Made by a program: the position numbers and the translations under genes. Below, in pieces: positions 46,345 through 56,725 of a stretch of 64,000 nt of DNA (the first letter of the stretch is position 1; each line of letters begins with the position of its first letter). The stretch comes from Brevundimonas huaxiensis (GTDB taxonomy: Bacteria; Pseudomonadota; Alphaproteobacteria; Caulobacterales; Caulobacteraceae), in assembly GCF_014218725.1 (NCBI RefSeq), contig NZ_JABBJE010000003.1, forward strand, positions 186,001 through 250,000. The letters are read 5' to 3'. The notes under the pieces were generated by a model, which was given only the letters and a program-made list of their open reading frames with translations, searched no databases and was not told the DNA's origin.

Positions 46345-46402
46345 GGCCGCTGATAGCGCGGCCTTGACCCTCAAGCCAAGGCCCGCGCGCTCAGGTTTCG
46401 CC

Positions 46403-47908
<1,506 letters not shown>

Positions 47909-47935
47909 CGTGGGGCTCCGATGACCGGGGGGAAC

Positions 47936-48532
47936 TTAACGGGCGGCTTCGCGCGGCGAGTTAGGCTGTGATTGCGTCGGGGGCAAGGCTTCGTCGTCCG
48001 AAAAGCCCCGGCGTACGGACGAATCCACGACGGGCGTGATGGCGTCGGCGCCGCGCCCGATGCTGGGCAGGACGATCTGGATCATCCGCGCGCCCATGGC
48101 GCTGACCGGATAGAGGGCTGCATTTGCGAGCCAAAGCGGCGTGCGCTCGCCCGGCAGGGCTGCGACGATGACCAGATGCACCGCGCCGATCAGGACCAGC
48201 GCGCGGACGCCGCCGATGAACACGCCGAAGATGCGGTCGATGACGCCGAGGTGCGGATGGTCCTTGGCGCTCTTGGACATCATCGAACCGACCAGGCGCA
48301 GGCCGAAATAGACGACAAAGAAGGTCAGGACGGCGGCGAGGATCGACCCGGCCCATTCGGGATCGACGAAGGCGCGCGTGACGCCGGCGGTCCAGGGCAG
48401 GGCGATCAGGGCGACCAGCGCCGCCAGGGTCGCGCTGAGCAGGGTGATGACCTCGCGCACCCCGCCGCGCACCCAGCCGGCGGCGACGGAAAACAGGATC
48501 ACCACGATGGCGAAAACGTCGTATCCGGTCAC
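47936..48532 (-). CDS. cvpA: CvpA-family membrane protein
   Basis: 198 residues, GTG start. Four hydrophobic helices (VFAIVVILFSVAAGWVRGGV, LLSATLAALVALIALPW, LAAVLTFFVVYFGLRLVG, RALVLIGAVHLVIVAAL) and the GVIDRIFGVFIGGVRALV loop are the CvpA signature. Members are needed for colicin V production, purine-linked growth or bile resistance; the mechanism is unclear. Next to purF, the classic cvpA-purF pair. Confidence 0.92.
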   Translation of the reverse strand: MTGYDVFAIVVILFSVAAGWVRGGVREVITLLSATLAALVALIALPWTAGVTRAFVDPEWAGSILAAVLTFFVVYFGLRLVGSMMSKSAKDHPHLGVIDRIFGVFIGGVRALVLIGAVHLVIVAALPGERTPLWLANAALYPVSAMGARMIQIVLPSIGRGADAITPVVDSSVRRGFSDDEALPPTQSQPNSPREAAR

Positions 48533-48563
48533 GTGTGCGGGATCCTGCGGTTGCTACCAGGGT

Positions 48564-49934
48564 CTAATAGCGGTTCTGCGAGATTCGTTCGACCACATCC
48601 GTCAGACGCGTCACGGACGTCACCTTCACCCTCTTGGTCTTGGCGGTCAAAGTCGGGCCGAGCACCTGATCGAAGCCCAGTTTCTGCGCTTCGCGCAGGC
48701 GGGCCTCGGCGCGGCCGACGCTGCGGACCTCGCCCGACAGGCCGATTTCGCCAAAGACGACGCAGCCCTGGGGCAGGGACACGCCGGTCGCCGAACTGAT
48801 CAGGGCCGCCGCCGCCGCGAGGTCGGCCGCCGGTTCGTTGATGCGCAGGCCCCCGGCGACATTCAGATAGACGTCCTGATCGCCGAAGCCGAAGCCGCAG
48901 CGCGCCTCCAGCACGGCCAGAACCATGGCCAGACGCCCCGTCTCCCAGCCGATGACGGCGCGACGCGGGGTGCCATAGGCGGACTTGGACACCAGAGCCT
49001 GCATCTCGACCAGCACCGGCCGCGAGCCTTCGATCCCGGCGAAGACGGCGGCGCCCGGTGCGCGCTCCTTGCCCTCGCCGAGGAAGAGGGCGGAGGGGTT
49101 GGCGACCTCGCGCAGGCCGGCGTCGCCCATTTCGAACACGCCGATCTCGTCTGTGGCGCCGAAGCGGTTCTTGCCGGCGCGCAGGATGCGGAACGGATAG
49201 CCGCGCTCGCCCTCGAAGGTCATGACCGCATCGACCAGGTGTTCGACGACGCGGGGGCCGGCGACCTGGCCGTCCTTGGTGACGTGGCCGACCAGAACGA
49301 TGGCGGGGCCGTCGCTCTTGGCCAGACGCACCAGTTCGCCCGCGCAAGCCCTGACTTGTGTGATCGAGCCGGGGCCGCTGTCATGCACGTCGGACCAGAG
49401 GGTCTGAACCGAATCGATGATGACGATGTCGAACTTCTCGCGCTTCAGCGTGCCCAGGATGTCGCGCAACGCCGTCGCCGCCGCCAGATTGACCGGGGCA
49501 TCGGCCAAGCCCATCCGCTTGGCGCGAGCGCGGATCTGCTCGACGGCTTCCTCGCCCGAGATATAGGCCACGCGCGAACCGCGAAGCGCCGCCTTGGCCG
49601 CGACCTCCAGCAACAGGGTCGACTTGCCGACGCCCGGATCGCCGCTGAGCAGGATGGCCGAGCCGGGCACCACGCCGCCCCCGCAGACCCGGTCGAACTC
49701 GGCCACGCCCGTCGTGATGCGCGGCGGCTCTGGCGTGTCGGACTGAAGCGTTTCGAACTGGACGCCACGCGTACGGGCCGAAGCTGCCGCCGACGGCTTG
49801 ATCGCGCCCGGCGGAGCCGAGCGGCTTTCTTCGCTCAAGGTGTTCCACTGGCCGCAGGAGCCGCACTGGCCCGACCACTTGCTGTGGACCGAGCCGCAGG
49901 ACTGACAGACATAGACGGCGGAATCGCGAGCCAT
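48564..49934 (-). CDS. radA: DNA repair protein RadA
   Basis: 456 residues. A four-Cys zinc finger at residues 10-27 (CQSCG...CGSCG), Walker A GDPGVGKSTLLLE, the RadA-specific KNRFGATDEIG motif, and a C-terminal Lon-like domain (GGLRINEPAADLAAAAALIS) are all present. RadA helps process recombination intermediates. The ATG at 49934 gives MARDSAVYVCQSCG; the frame extends to 50243 without support. First gene of the radA-cvpA-purF-SDR run. Confidence 0.96.
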   Translation of the reverse strand: MARDSAVYVCQSCGSVHSKWSGQCGSCGQWNTLSEESRSAPPGAIKPSAAASARTRGVQFETLQSDTPEPPRITTGVAEFDRVCGGGVVPGSAILLSGDPGVGKSTLLLEVAAKAALRGSRVAYISGEEAVEQIRARAKRMGLADAPVNLAAATALRDILGTLKREKFDIVIIDSVQTLWSDVHDSGPGSITQVRACAGELVRLAKSDGPAIVLVGHVTKDGQVAGPRVVEHLVDAVMTFEGERGYPFRILRAGKNRFGATDEIGVFEMGDAGLREVANPSALFLGEGKERAPGAAVFAGIEGSRPVLVEMQALVSKSAYGTPRRAVIGWETGRLAMVLAVLEARCGFGFGDQDVYLNVAGGLRINEPAADLAAAAALISSATGVSLPQGCVVFGEIGLSGEVRSVGRAEARLREAQKLGFDQVLGPTLTAKTKRVKVTSVTRLTDVVERISQNRY

Positions 49935-50106
49935 GGGCTTCCTTAGCAGATCGAACGGTCGCGCCGGACATGGCGTCGGCTCACGACAGTTTCGGTCGCA
50001 GGCGCAACCTTTGCCATATTGAGGGATTGAGAATGTGTCGCACACCCTTGCTTCTTGAAGCGACGCAACGTCAACATCCGCCCATCTTCTCTCGCCGAGG
50101 CCTGTC

Positions 50107-50754
50107 ATGACCGATCCGACGACCCACTCCCAACCCGCTGTCGATCCGGCCCTGGTCGCGCGGGTCAAGGGCATACTGCTGCAACCCAAGTCCGAATGGC
50201 TGAAGATCGACGGCGAGTTCGCCACGACCAAAAGCCTGTTCACCCGCTATGCGATGATCCTGGCGGCGATCGGCCCGGTCTGTTCGCTGCTCGGCGGTCA
50301 GTTGATGCCGATCATGGGCATGAAGCTGTCGATCGTCGGCGCGATCGTCGTGGCGCTCGTCAGCTACGGCATGTCCTTGCTGGGGGTCTTCTTGGTGGGC
50401 CTGATCATCAATGCGCTGGCGCCGAACTTCGGCGGGACGGCCAATAAGGTCCAGGCCATGAAGCTGGCCGTCTATTCCTGGACCGCCGCCTGGCTGGCGG
50501 GCGTGTTCGGCCTGATCCCGATGCTGGGCATCCTGGCAATCCTGGGCCTGTACAGCTTCTATCTGCTGTTCGTCGGCCTGCCGATCCTGATGAAGGTGCC
50601 GGAGGACAAGAAGGTCGGCTATTTCATCGTGACGGTGATCGCCGGCGTCGTGATGTATTTCATCATCTCGGCGATCGTCGGAGCCATTTCGATGAGCTTC
50701 GTCGCCGCGTCGGTCGGCATGGCCGGCCTGGCGGGAATGGGCGCCGGCTACTGA
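50107..50754 (+). CDS. Yip1-domain membrane protein
   Basis: 215 residues: a short cytosolic head with ALVARVKGILLQPKSEWLKI (the common start of bacterial Yip1 proteins), then five hydrophobic helices. Between them, LINALAPNFGGTANKVQAMK and VYSWTAAWLAGVFGLIPMLG are typical Yip1 segments. Function in bacteria is unknown. The ATG at 50107 has only a weak purine stretch upstream. Its stop overlaps the alr stop by seven bases (convergent). Confidence 0.85.
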   Translation: MTDPTTHSQPAVDPALVARVKGILLQPKSEWLKIDGEFATTKSLFTRYAMILAAIGPVCSLLGGQLMPIMGMKLSIVGAIVVALVSYGMSLLGVFLVGLIINALAPNFGGTANKVQAMKLAVYSWTAAWLAGVFGLIPMLGILAILGLYSFYLLFVGLPILMKVPEDKKVGYFIVTVIAGVVMYFIISAIVGAISMSFVAASVGMAGLAGMGAGY

Positions 50755-51794
50755 GAATAGACGCGCGGCACGCGGGGGGTGATCGAGGTCAGCAGCTCAT
50801 AGCTGATGGTCCCGGCCGCGGCCGCGGCGTCGTCCAACAGGCGGTTCGGGCCGAACAGTTCGACCGGATCGCCGACCGCGACGTCCAGGCCGGTGATGTC
50901 CACCGCACAGACATCCATCGAGACTCGACCCAGCAGCGGCCGCGTCTCGTTGGCGATCCAGACCGCGCCCTTGGGCGAATAGGATCGCAGCAATCCATCC
51001 GCATAGCCGGCGGCCACGGTCGCAACCTTGATCGAGCGTTCGGCGATATAGCCGCGCGAATAGCCGACGCTCTCGCCCGCCGGCACGTCGCGGACCTGAA
51101 GCACCTCGGCCGTCAGGGTCGCCACGGGTGCGATGCGGGGATCGGGCCGCCCCTCCGGTCCGCCGCCGTATAGACAGATGCCCGGGCGCACGGTGTCGAA
51201 GGCGAAGTCCGGGCCCAGGAAACAGCCGCTGGAGTTGGCGAACGAGCGGATCACGCCCGGGTAGCGATCCAGCACGCCCGCGAAGGCGTCGCGCTGGCGC
51301 CGGTTCATCGGATTGGCCGGTTCGTCGGCGCAGGCGAGGTGGGTCAGGACCAGGGCCAGGCCTTCGAAAGCCTCGGGCGCGTCCTCGGGTCGAATGCCCA
51401 ACCGATTCATGCCGGTGTCGATCTGCAGGCCGCAGGTTCCGCCGCCCGCCGCCTGCCAAGCCTGAATCTGTGCGGGATGGTTCAGCACGGGCCGCAGGTC
51501 CGACGCCTTCAGCATCGCCGCATCGTCGCCGTGACAGCCGTCGAGCACATAGATCACCGGACCGTCAGCGCCCAAGGCCGCGCGCAGTCGCACGCCCTCC
51601 GCCGCCCGCGCCACGAAGAAGGTCCGCGCCCCTTCGGCCATCAGCCGCGTCGCCACGGCCTGCGCGCCCAGTCCATAGCCGTCCGCCTTGACCACCGGAT
51701 GCACCGGCTGGCCGCTGACGGCCTCCAGCGTGTGATAGTTGCGCGCCAAGGCGTTCAGATCGACGGAGAGGACGGCGAGGGGCGATGCGGTCAT
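50748..51794 (-). CDS. alr: Alanine racemase
   Basis: 348 residues, PLP enzyme that makes D-alanine for the cell wall. The PLP-binding Lys36 is in VVKADGYGLGA; GLQIDTGMNRLGI and DVCAVDITGLDVAVGDPV are further family blocks. The ATG at 51794 gives MTASPLAVLSVDL with AAGGAC upstream; an ATG at 51815 adds seven residues without support. It lies 38 bp after dnaB in the same direction, an order common in this group. Confidence 0.95.
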   Translation of the reverse strand: MTASPLAVLSVDLNALARNYHTLEAVSGQPVHPVVKADGYGLGAQAVATRLMAEGARTFFVARAAEGVRLRAALGADGPVIYVLDGCHGDDAAMLKASDLRPVLNHPAQIQAWQAAGGGTCGLQIDTGMNRLGIRPEDAPEAFEGLALVLTHLACADEPANPMNRRQRDAFAGVLDRYPGVIRSFANSSGCFLGPDFAFDTVRPGICLYGGGPEGRPDPRIAPVATLTAEVLQVRDVPAGESVGYSRGYIAERSIKVATVAAGYADGLLRSYSPKGAVWIANETRPLLGRVSMDVCAVDITGLDVAVGDPVELFGPNRLLDDAAAAAGTISYELLTSITPRVPRVYSQ

Positions 51795-51832
51795 GGCGTC
51801 CTTATGCGCCAACACCGCGCCGATGGAAGAGG

Positions 51833-53323
51833 CTACTCGTAGCTGACCTCTTCATAGCCGTGCGCCAGGTTGCCGAAGCGGACGGTGTCGGCGTCGAAGG
51901 CCAGTTTGACGATGCCGATCGGGCCGTGGCGCTGCTTGCCGATGACGACCTCGGCCTGGCCTTGCAGGCGGTCCATGTCCTGCTGCCATTGCAGGTGTTC
52001 TTCGGTCCCCTCGCGCGGCTCGGCGCGGCCCAGGTAGTAGCTCTCGCGATAGACGAACATCACGCAGTCGGCGTCCTGCTCGATCGAGCCGGATTCACGA
52101 AGGTCCGACAGTTGCGGGCGTTTGTCGTCGCGCTGCTCAACCTGACGCGACAGCTGCGACAGGGCGATGATCGGCACCGACAGCTCCTTGGCCAAGGCCT
52201 TCAGACCGCCGGTGATTTCGGACACCTCCTGCACGCGGTTCTTCTGACCCCCGCTGTTGCCGGTCGTAACCAGCTGCAGATAGTCGACGATGATCAGGTC
52301 CAGCCCATGCTCCATACGCTTCAGGCGGCGCGCGCGGGCCGCGAGCTTGGAGATGGACAGGCCGCCGGTGGCGTCGATGTAGAGGGGGCTTTCGCCAATC
52401 TCGACCGCGGCGTCGCGCAACTTGCCAAAGTCGGTAGCGTCGATCTCGCCCTTGCGCAGCTTGTCCGAGGACACGCCGGACGCGTCGGCCAGAATACGCA
52501 TCGCCAGCTGTTCGGCGCTCATTTCCAGCGAATAGAAAGCGACGACGCCGCCGTTGACCGTCTTGCGGCCCTCTGGCGTCGGCTCCCACTGATAGGCGCG
52601 CGCTACGTTGAAGGCCATGTTGGTCGCCAACGCCGTCTTACCCATCGACGGACGGCCGGCGAGGATCAGCAGGTCGGAGGGGTGCAGACCGCCCAGTTTG
52701 CGATCCAGATCGTTCAGGCCGGTGGCAAGGCCGGCCAGCTTGCCCTCGCGCTGATACGCTTCGGCCGCCATCTGAACGGCGCCGGACAAGGCGTTGGAGA
52801 AGCTGACGAAACCGGACGAGGGCTTGCCCGTCTCGGCCAGGGAATACAGGGTCTGTTCGGCCTGTTCGATCTGCTCGTCGGCGGGCGTCTCCGGATTGGG
52901 CGCCTCCTTGATCATGTCGCCGCCGATGCGGATCAGGTCGCGGCGCAGCGCCAGGTCATAGACAACGCGGGCGTAGTCGGGCGCGTTGGCGGCGGGCGGC
53001 GCGCGGTCGACCAGATCGGCGAGGTAGCGCAGGCCGCCGAACTCCTGGAACGCCGGGTCCTGCTTGAACCGCTCCATCAGAATGGTGGGCTCGGCCAGCA
53101 GCCCCTGGCGGATATGGTCCTCGATCGCGTCGAACAGCCGCTGGTGGAAGGGTTCGTAGAAGTGCGAGCCGCGCAGCCGGTCGTTCAACCGCTCGAAGAC
53201 GGCGTTGTCGAACATCAGCGAGCCCAGCAGCGCCTGCTCGGCCTCCAGATTGTGCGGCATCGAACTGACGCCGCCGGAGTCCAGCGGAGACGACGAAAAG
53301 GGCATGGGGGCGAAGGCGTTCAT
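51833..53323 (-). CDS. dnaB: Replicative DNA helicase DnaB
   Basis: 496 residues; hexameric 5'-3' helicase of the replication fork. The N-terminal domain (PHNLEAEQALLGSLMFDNAV) is followed by the RecA-like domain: Walker A AGRPSMGKTALATNMAFN, Walker B DLIIVDYLQLV, and LSQLSRQVEQR. There is no intein. The ATG at 53323 gives a normal length. Followed by alr. Confidence 0.97.
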   Translation of the reverse strand: MNAFAPMPFSSSPLDSGGVSSMPHNLEAEQALLGSLMFDNAVFERLNDRLRGSHFYEPFHQRLFDAIEDHIRQGLLAEPTILMERFKQDPAFQEFGGLRYLADLVDRAPPAANAPDYARVVYDLALRRDLIRIGGDMIKEAPNPETPADEQIEQAEQTLYSLAETGKPSSGFVSFSNALSGAVQMAAEAYQREGKLAGLATGLNDLDRKLGGLHPSDLLILAGRPSMGKTALATNMAFNVARAYQWEPTPEGRKTVNGGVVAFYSLEMSAEQLAMRILADASGVSSDKLRKGEIDATDFGKLRDAAVEIGESPLYIDATGGLSISKLAARARRLKRMEHGLDLIIVDYLQLVTTGNSGGQKNRVQEVSEITGGLKALAKELSVPIIALSQLSRQVEQRDDKRPQLSDLRESGSIEQDADCVMFVYRESYYLGRAEPREGTEEHLQWQQDMDRLQGQAEVVIGKQRHGPIGIVKLAFDADTVRFGNLAHGYEEVSYE

Positions 53324-53434
53324 CGATTAACGCTTTAGCCCTCTCACGGCCCTGCGTCAGACGCGGACGCCGCCTGGACCGTGGACAGATCGCGCCGCCT
53401 TGGGGACGAACCGAAATTCCTCAATCGGCGCGCG

Positions 53435-53800
53435 TCAGGCGCACGGATAGTCGTGCGCCATCCATTCGCGCACGGCCTGGGTCACGCTGATGTTGCGGCG
53501 GCTTTGCGGGACGGCGTTGAAACGGCCCAGGATGGCGTTGGGCGAAAAGCCGACCTTGTCCGGCATGCAGGTTGCGGGCTGACGACCGGCCGCCTTGGCC
53601 TGGGTCTGTTCGGCGCGGACGGTGCGAACGGCGGTTCGGAACTCGGCCATCAGGCGACGGGTGTCCGAGCGCAGCAGGGCGGTGGGATTCTGAGGAATGG
53701 CATTGGCGGTGGTCAAGAACTCCTGAACCGTCATGGCGTTGGCCGCGCCGGCGAAAAGCGTCAGCGCCAAAACGCCGGCTGCAATCGATCTGGTCTTCAT
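53435..53800 (-). CDS. Small secreted protein, Rap1a/Tai-immunity-like fold possible
   Basis: 121 residues with a clear signal peptide (ending GAANA) and GGAGG before the ATG at 53800. The mature part has a helix, then CMPDKVGFSPNAILGRFNAV and a C-terminal EWMAHDYPC. This Cys-Pro ... Tyr-Pro-Cys pattern, with two Cys able to form a disulfide, resembles Rap1a/Tai-domain immunity proteins of type VI secretion. No effector or T6SS gene is nearby, so the match is weak and the job unknown. Confidence 0.6.
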   Translation of the reverse strand: MKTRSIAAGVLALTLFAGAANAMTVQEFLTTANAIPQNPTALLRSDTRRLMAEFRTAVRTVRAEQTQAKAAGRQPATCMPDKVGFSPNAILGRFNAVPQSRRNISVTQAVREWMAHDYPCA

Positions 53801-53910
53801 CTGATCCCCTCCAAAGCCCCCTCTGGCAGGGCGCAGATTGAACGCCGATATGTGTCGCAACTGGGGCGAAGCGGAACGGTCAAGCTGAAGATTTCGTAAT
53901 GCGAACAAGG

Positions 53911-53937
53911 AAAAGGGCGCTCCGCAGAGCGCCCTTT
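53911..53937 (-). terminator. Terminator of the first tandem TBDR
   Basis: On the minus strand, AAAGGGCGCTC-TGCG-GAGCGCCCTTTTCC forms a strong stem followed by T's, 24 bp after the TBDR stop. Confidence 0.88.
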
Positions 53938-53960
53938 GCCGGTAGGCGTTCAGCTCGACC

Positions 53961-56384
53961 TCACCATTTCAGGCTGAGGCGCGCATAGCCGTAGCGGCCG
54001 TTGAAACCGAAGGGCGAATAATAGGGGAAGCCCAGAACGCCGTTGGAGTTCAGCGACGCCGGCACGAAGTCCGGATATTCGTCGAACACATTATCCACGC
54101 CGATCGCCACGCCCACACGTTCGGTCAGCTGGAACCGACCTTCCAGATCCACGACCGTCTTGGCCCCGGTGCTGTAGTCGTTCGCCGCCGTCGATCCGGG
54201 TTGCAGCACGTCGCCATAGTAGGTGGCGCGAACCGTGGCGCCCCACTTGTCCCGGCTCCAGTCCGCCGACGCCGAGACCTTGGTGTCGGGCGTGCCGTCT
54301 TCGATGGTCAGGATGCGCTGGCGGGCGAACAGGGTCGGCACCGGGTTCAGCACCGAGGAGGACGTCGGCACGCGGTTGACCGACACATCGTTGAAGTTGG
54401 CCGCGACAGTGAAGTCGAAATCGCCGAGCGTGTCGGTCGGCAGGCGATACCGTCCGACGACATCCACGCCTTCAGTCGAGGTAGAGACGCCGTTCAGGAA
54501 GAAGCGCGCGGCCTGGACGCCTTGCGGATCCAGCAGGCCGGCGACCTGACCCGAGAACGTCCGGTTGATCAGTTCGGACAGAACGATCTGATCGTCGATG
54601 TCGATCTTGTAGGCGTCGACGGTCAGGTCGAACCGTCCCAACCGCACCACGGCCCCCAGCGAATAGTTGGTCGAGGTCTCGGCCTTCAGCGGACGCGCGC
54701 CAAGGGCCGCTGCGACGGTGCTGGTGGCCGGGAAGGTGCCGGTCTCGACCACGGCGCCGTTCTGGATCACCGAGGCGGTGGAAGTGAAATACGACTGCTG
54801 CAACGACGGCGCGCGGAAGGCGGTCGAGACCGAACCGCGCAGGGCGAAGCTGGGGGTGAAGTCATAGCGGGCCGACAGCTTGCCCGTCTGGGTGTCGCCG
54901 AAGTCGGAATAGTCCTCGAACCGCACGGCGCCTTCGACGCGCAGCTTGTCGGTCAGGGGAATTTCGACGTCGGCGTAGGCGGCGAAGTTGTCGCGATCGA
55001 CATCCACGGCGTTCGAGGGCTGGAAGCCGACGAAGCCCTGGGCGCCGCCGGTCAGGGCCGTGTTGGCGCCCAACGGGCCGCGGTTATAGCTCTCGGGCTG
55101 GCCGGCCTCGATCTTGTAGTTTTCCCAGCGCTGCTCCAGGCCCCAGGCGAAGTTCAGCGGGCCGCCGGACAGACCGACCTCGAACTCACGGCTGAAGTCG
55201 GCGCCCAGCACCAGTTGGTCATAGATCAGGCTGCCGGAATCGAAGCTGGTAGGCGAAGTCGCGCCATATGTGGAGTTCACCGAATCCTCGGTGCGGAAGT
55301 CCAGGGCGTTGCGGCCATAGGTCAGGCTGATGTCCGTATTCCAGCCCGCCAATTCGCCGCGCAGGCCGCCGGCCAACGAGGCGTCCTTGGAGTTGATGGC
55401 GACCTTCGGCAGGAAGCCGTTCGGGTAGATCGAGGCGACATTGTTGACGTTGTCGGACAGGCGAGGGAAGGCGGCGCCTTCGCTGTCGCGGTCCTGATAG
55501 CCGGCCCAGCCATAGGCCTCCCAGCCGTTGCCCAGACCCTTGCCGGCGTTGGCGAAGACGGTCCACTGCTCAACGTCCGGGTCGCCGAAGCGGGCGGTGA
55601 TCGCGCCGTTCGCCGCCGCGCGGGGGTCATAGTCCGAGCGGTTGGTCGATTCGCGATTCAGATACTCGGCCGACAGGGTCAGAAAACCGTCGTCGCCCAG
55701 CGAGAACCCTTGCCATGCCGAGGCCGTGACGGTGCCGCCGTCGTTTTCGTCACGTTCGCCGCGCGCGGTTTTCACCGTGGTGAAATACTGGCCGTAGGTC
55801 AGGCTGGCGCCGCCGCCGCTGGAGGCCTCCTTCAGGCGCAGGTTCACCACGCCGGCGATAGCGTCCGAGCCGTATTGGGCCGAGGCACCGTCGCGCAGCA
55901 CCTCCACCCGGTCCAGAGCGCCGGTCGGAATGGTGTTCAGATCGACGGCGGCCGACCCGCGCCCCACCACGCCGTTGACGTTGACCAGGGCAGACGCATG
56001 GCGACGCGTGCCGTTGACCAGCACCAACGTCTGGTCCGGCGACAGGCCGCGCAGGGTGATCGGGCGGATCGAGTCCGAGCCATCGTTGGCGGACGGCCGC
56101 TGGAAGGTCAGCGAGGGCACGGCCTGGGCCAAGGCGGTGGCGAACTCGGTCGTGCCCCGCGTCTGCAACGCCTCGGACGTCACGACATCGACGGGCGCCA
56201 GGGTGTCGAGGCGCGACCGGTTCTGGACCCGCGTGCCGGTCACGACGATGTCGTCCACCTGCGCCGCCTCATCCGCGACGGGTTCGGCGCTTTGAGCAAA
56301 GGCCGGGGCGGCGCTCAGCAGGGCGAAGGTCGAGACGGTGGCAAGCAGGGCCGGTGCGGCGGCCCGACGAGAAAGAGAGCGCAT
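53961..56384 (-). CDS. TonB-dependent receptor (tandem paralogue 1)
   Basis: 807 residues: signal peptide ending PAFAQ, TonB-box-like DDIVVTGTRV, plug with SPDQTLVLVNGTRRHASALV and VLRDGASAQYGSDAIAGVVN, and a barrel ending YGYARLSLKW. The final residue is Trp rather than Phe, still aromatic. It is closely related to the receptor at 56726 in plug, loops and C-terminus, so they arose by duplication. The substrate is unknown; no sugar, iron or vitamin genes adjoin it. Confidence 0.92.
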   Translation of the reverse strand: MRSLSRRAAAPALLATVSTFALLSAAPAFAQSAEPVADEAAQVDDIVVTGTRVQNRSRLDTLAPVDVVTSEALQTRGTTEFATALAQAVPSLTFQRPSANDGSDSIRPITLRGLSPDQTLVLVNGTRRHASALVNVNGVVGRGSAAVDLNTIPTGALDRVEVLRDGASAQYGSDAIAGVVNLRLKEASSGGGASLTYGQYFTTVKTARGERDENDGGTVTASAWQGFSLGDDGFLTLSAEYLNRESTNRSDYDPRAAANGAITARFGDPDVEQWTVFANAGKGLGNGWEAYGWAGYQDRDSEGAAFPRLSDNVNNVASIYPNGFLPKVAINSKDASLAGGLRGELAGWNTDISLTYGRNALDFRTEDSVNSTYGATSPTSFDSGSLIYDQLVLGADFSREFEVGLSGGPLNFAWGLEQRWENYKIEAGQPESYNRGPLGANTALTGGAQGFVGFQPSNAVDVDRDNFAAYADVEIPLTDKLRVEGAVRFEDYSDFGDTQTGKLSARYDFTPSFALRGSVSTAFRAPSLQQSYFTSTASVIQNGAVVETGTFPATSTVAAALGARPLKAETSTNYSLGAVVRLGRFDLTVDAYKIDIDDQIVLSELINRTFSGQVAGLLDPQGVQAARFFLNGVSTSTEGVDVVGRYRLPTDTLGDFDFTVAANFNDVSVNRVPTSSSVLNPVPTLFARQRILTIEDGTPDTKVSASADWSRDKWGATVRATYYGDVLQPGSTAANDYSTGAKTVVDLEGRFQLTERVGVAIGVDNVFDEYPDFVPASLNSNGVLGFPYYSPFGFNGRYGYARLSLKW

Positions 56385-56725
56385 TGAGAGATTTCCTAAA
56401 GTCTGTTTTTGGCGCGAGCGCGCATCGCCGCCGCTGACCGCAACGGGCTTTTTTATGTTCGGCGTGGATTGGGTATGGCGTGCGTTCTTAGTCGCAACAT
56501 CGCGCGATGGCGGGCGGCGTCGTCGTAGAACGGGGGGTGATCTTCATGGCCTCTCCAACCGCAAGGTCGGGGAGGTCCCGGCGGTCATGGCCATATCAGG
56601 GCGAAGGTGCGGCGGGTCAATCGACGCAGGCGACCATGTTTTGTTGCAGCAGGCAGTAGCAAATCTATCGTTACGCAAATGGGGCGCTCCGAAGAGCGCC
56701 CCATGCGGCTGTGCTATCGCTTGGC
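56385..56725. other. Gap between the tandem TBDRs
   Basis: No supportable gene is seen. It should hold the promoter of the first TBDR (minus strand) and, at its right end, the terminator of the second at 56681-56703. No operator-like palindrome was found. Confidence 0.5.
56681..56703 (-). terminator. Hairpin behind the second tandem TBDR
   Basis: GGGGCGCTC-TTCG-GAGCGCCCC on the minus strand, 23 bp after the stop, followed only by ATTTG. Nearly the same stem as at 53911-53937, but with a weak T-run. Confidence 0.65.

Noticed and set aside
53435-53800. Type VI secretion immunity protein
   Set aside because: The Cys/Pro pattern resembles Rap1a/Tai, but there is no effector, VgrG or T6SS gene nearby, so I kept it as a small secreted protein.
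54201-56387. 728-codon plus-strand frame over the first tandem TBDR
   Set aside because: Gly/Arg/Val-rich shadow with no recognisable domain; the receptor on the minus strand is unmistakable.
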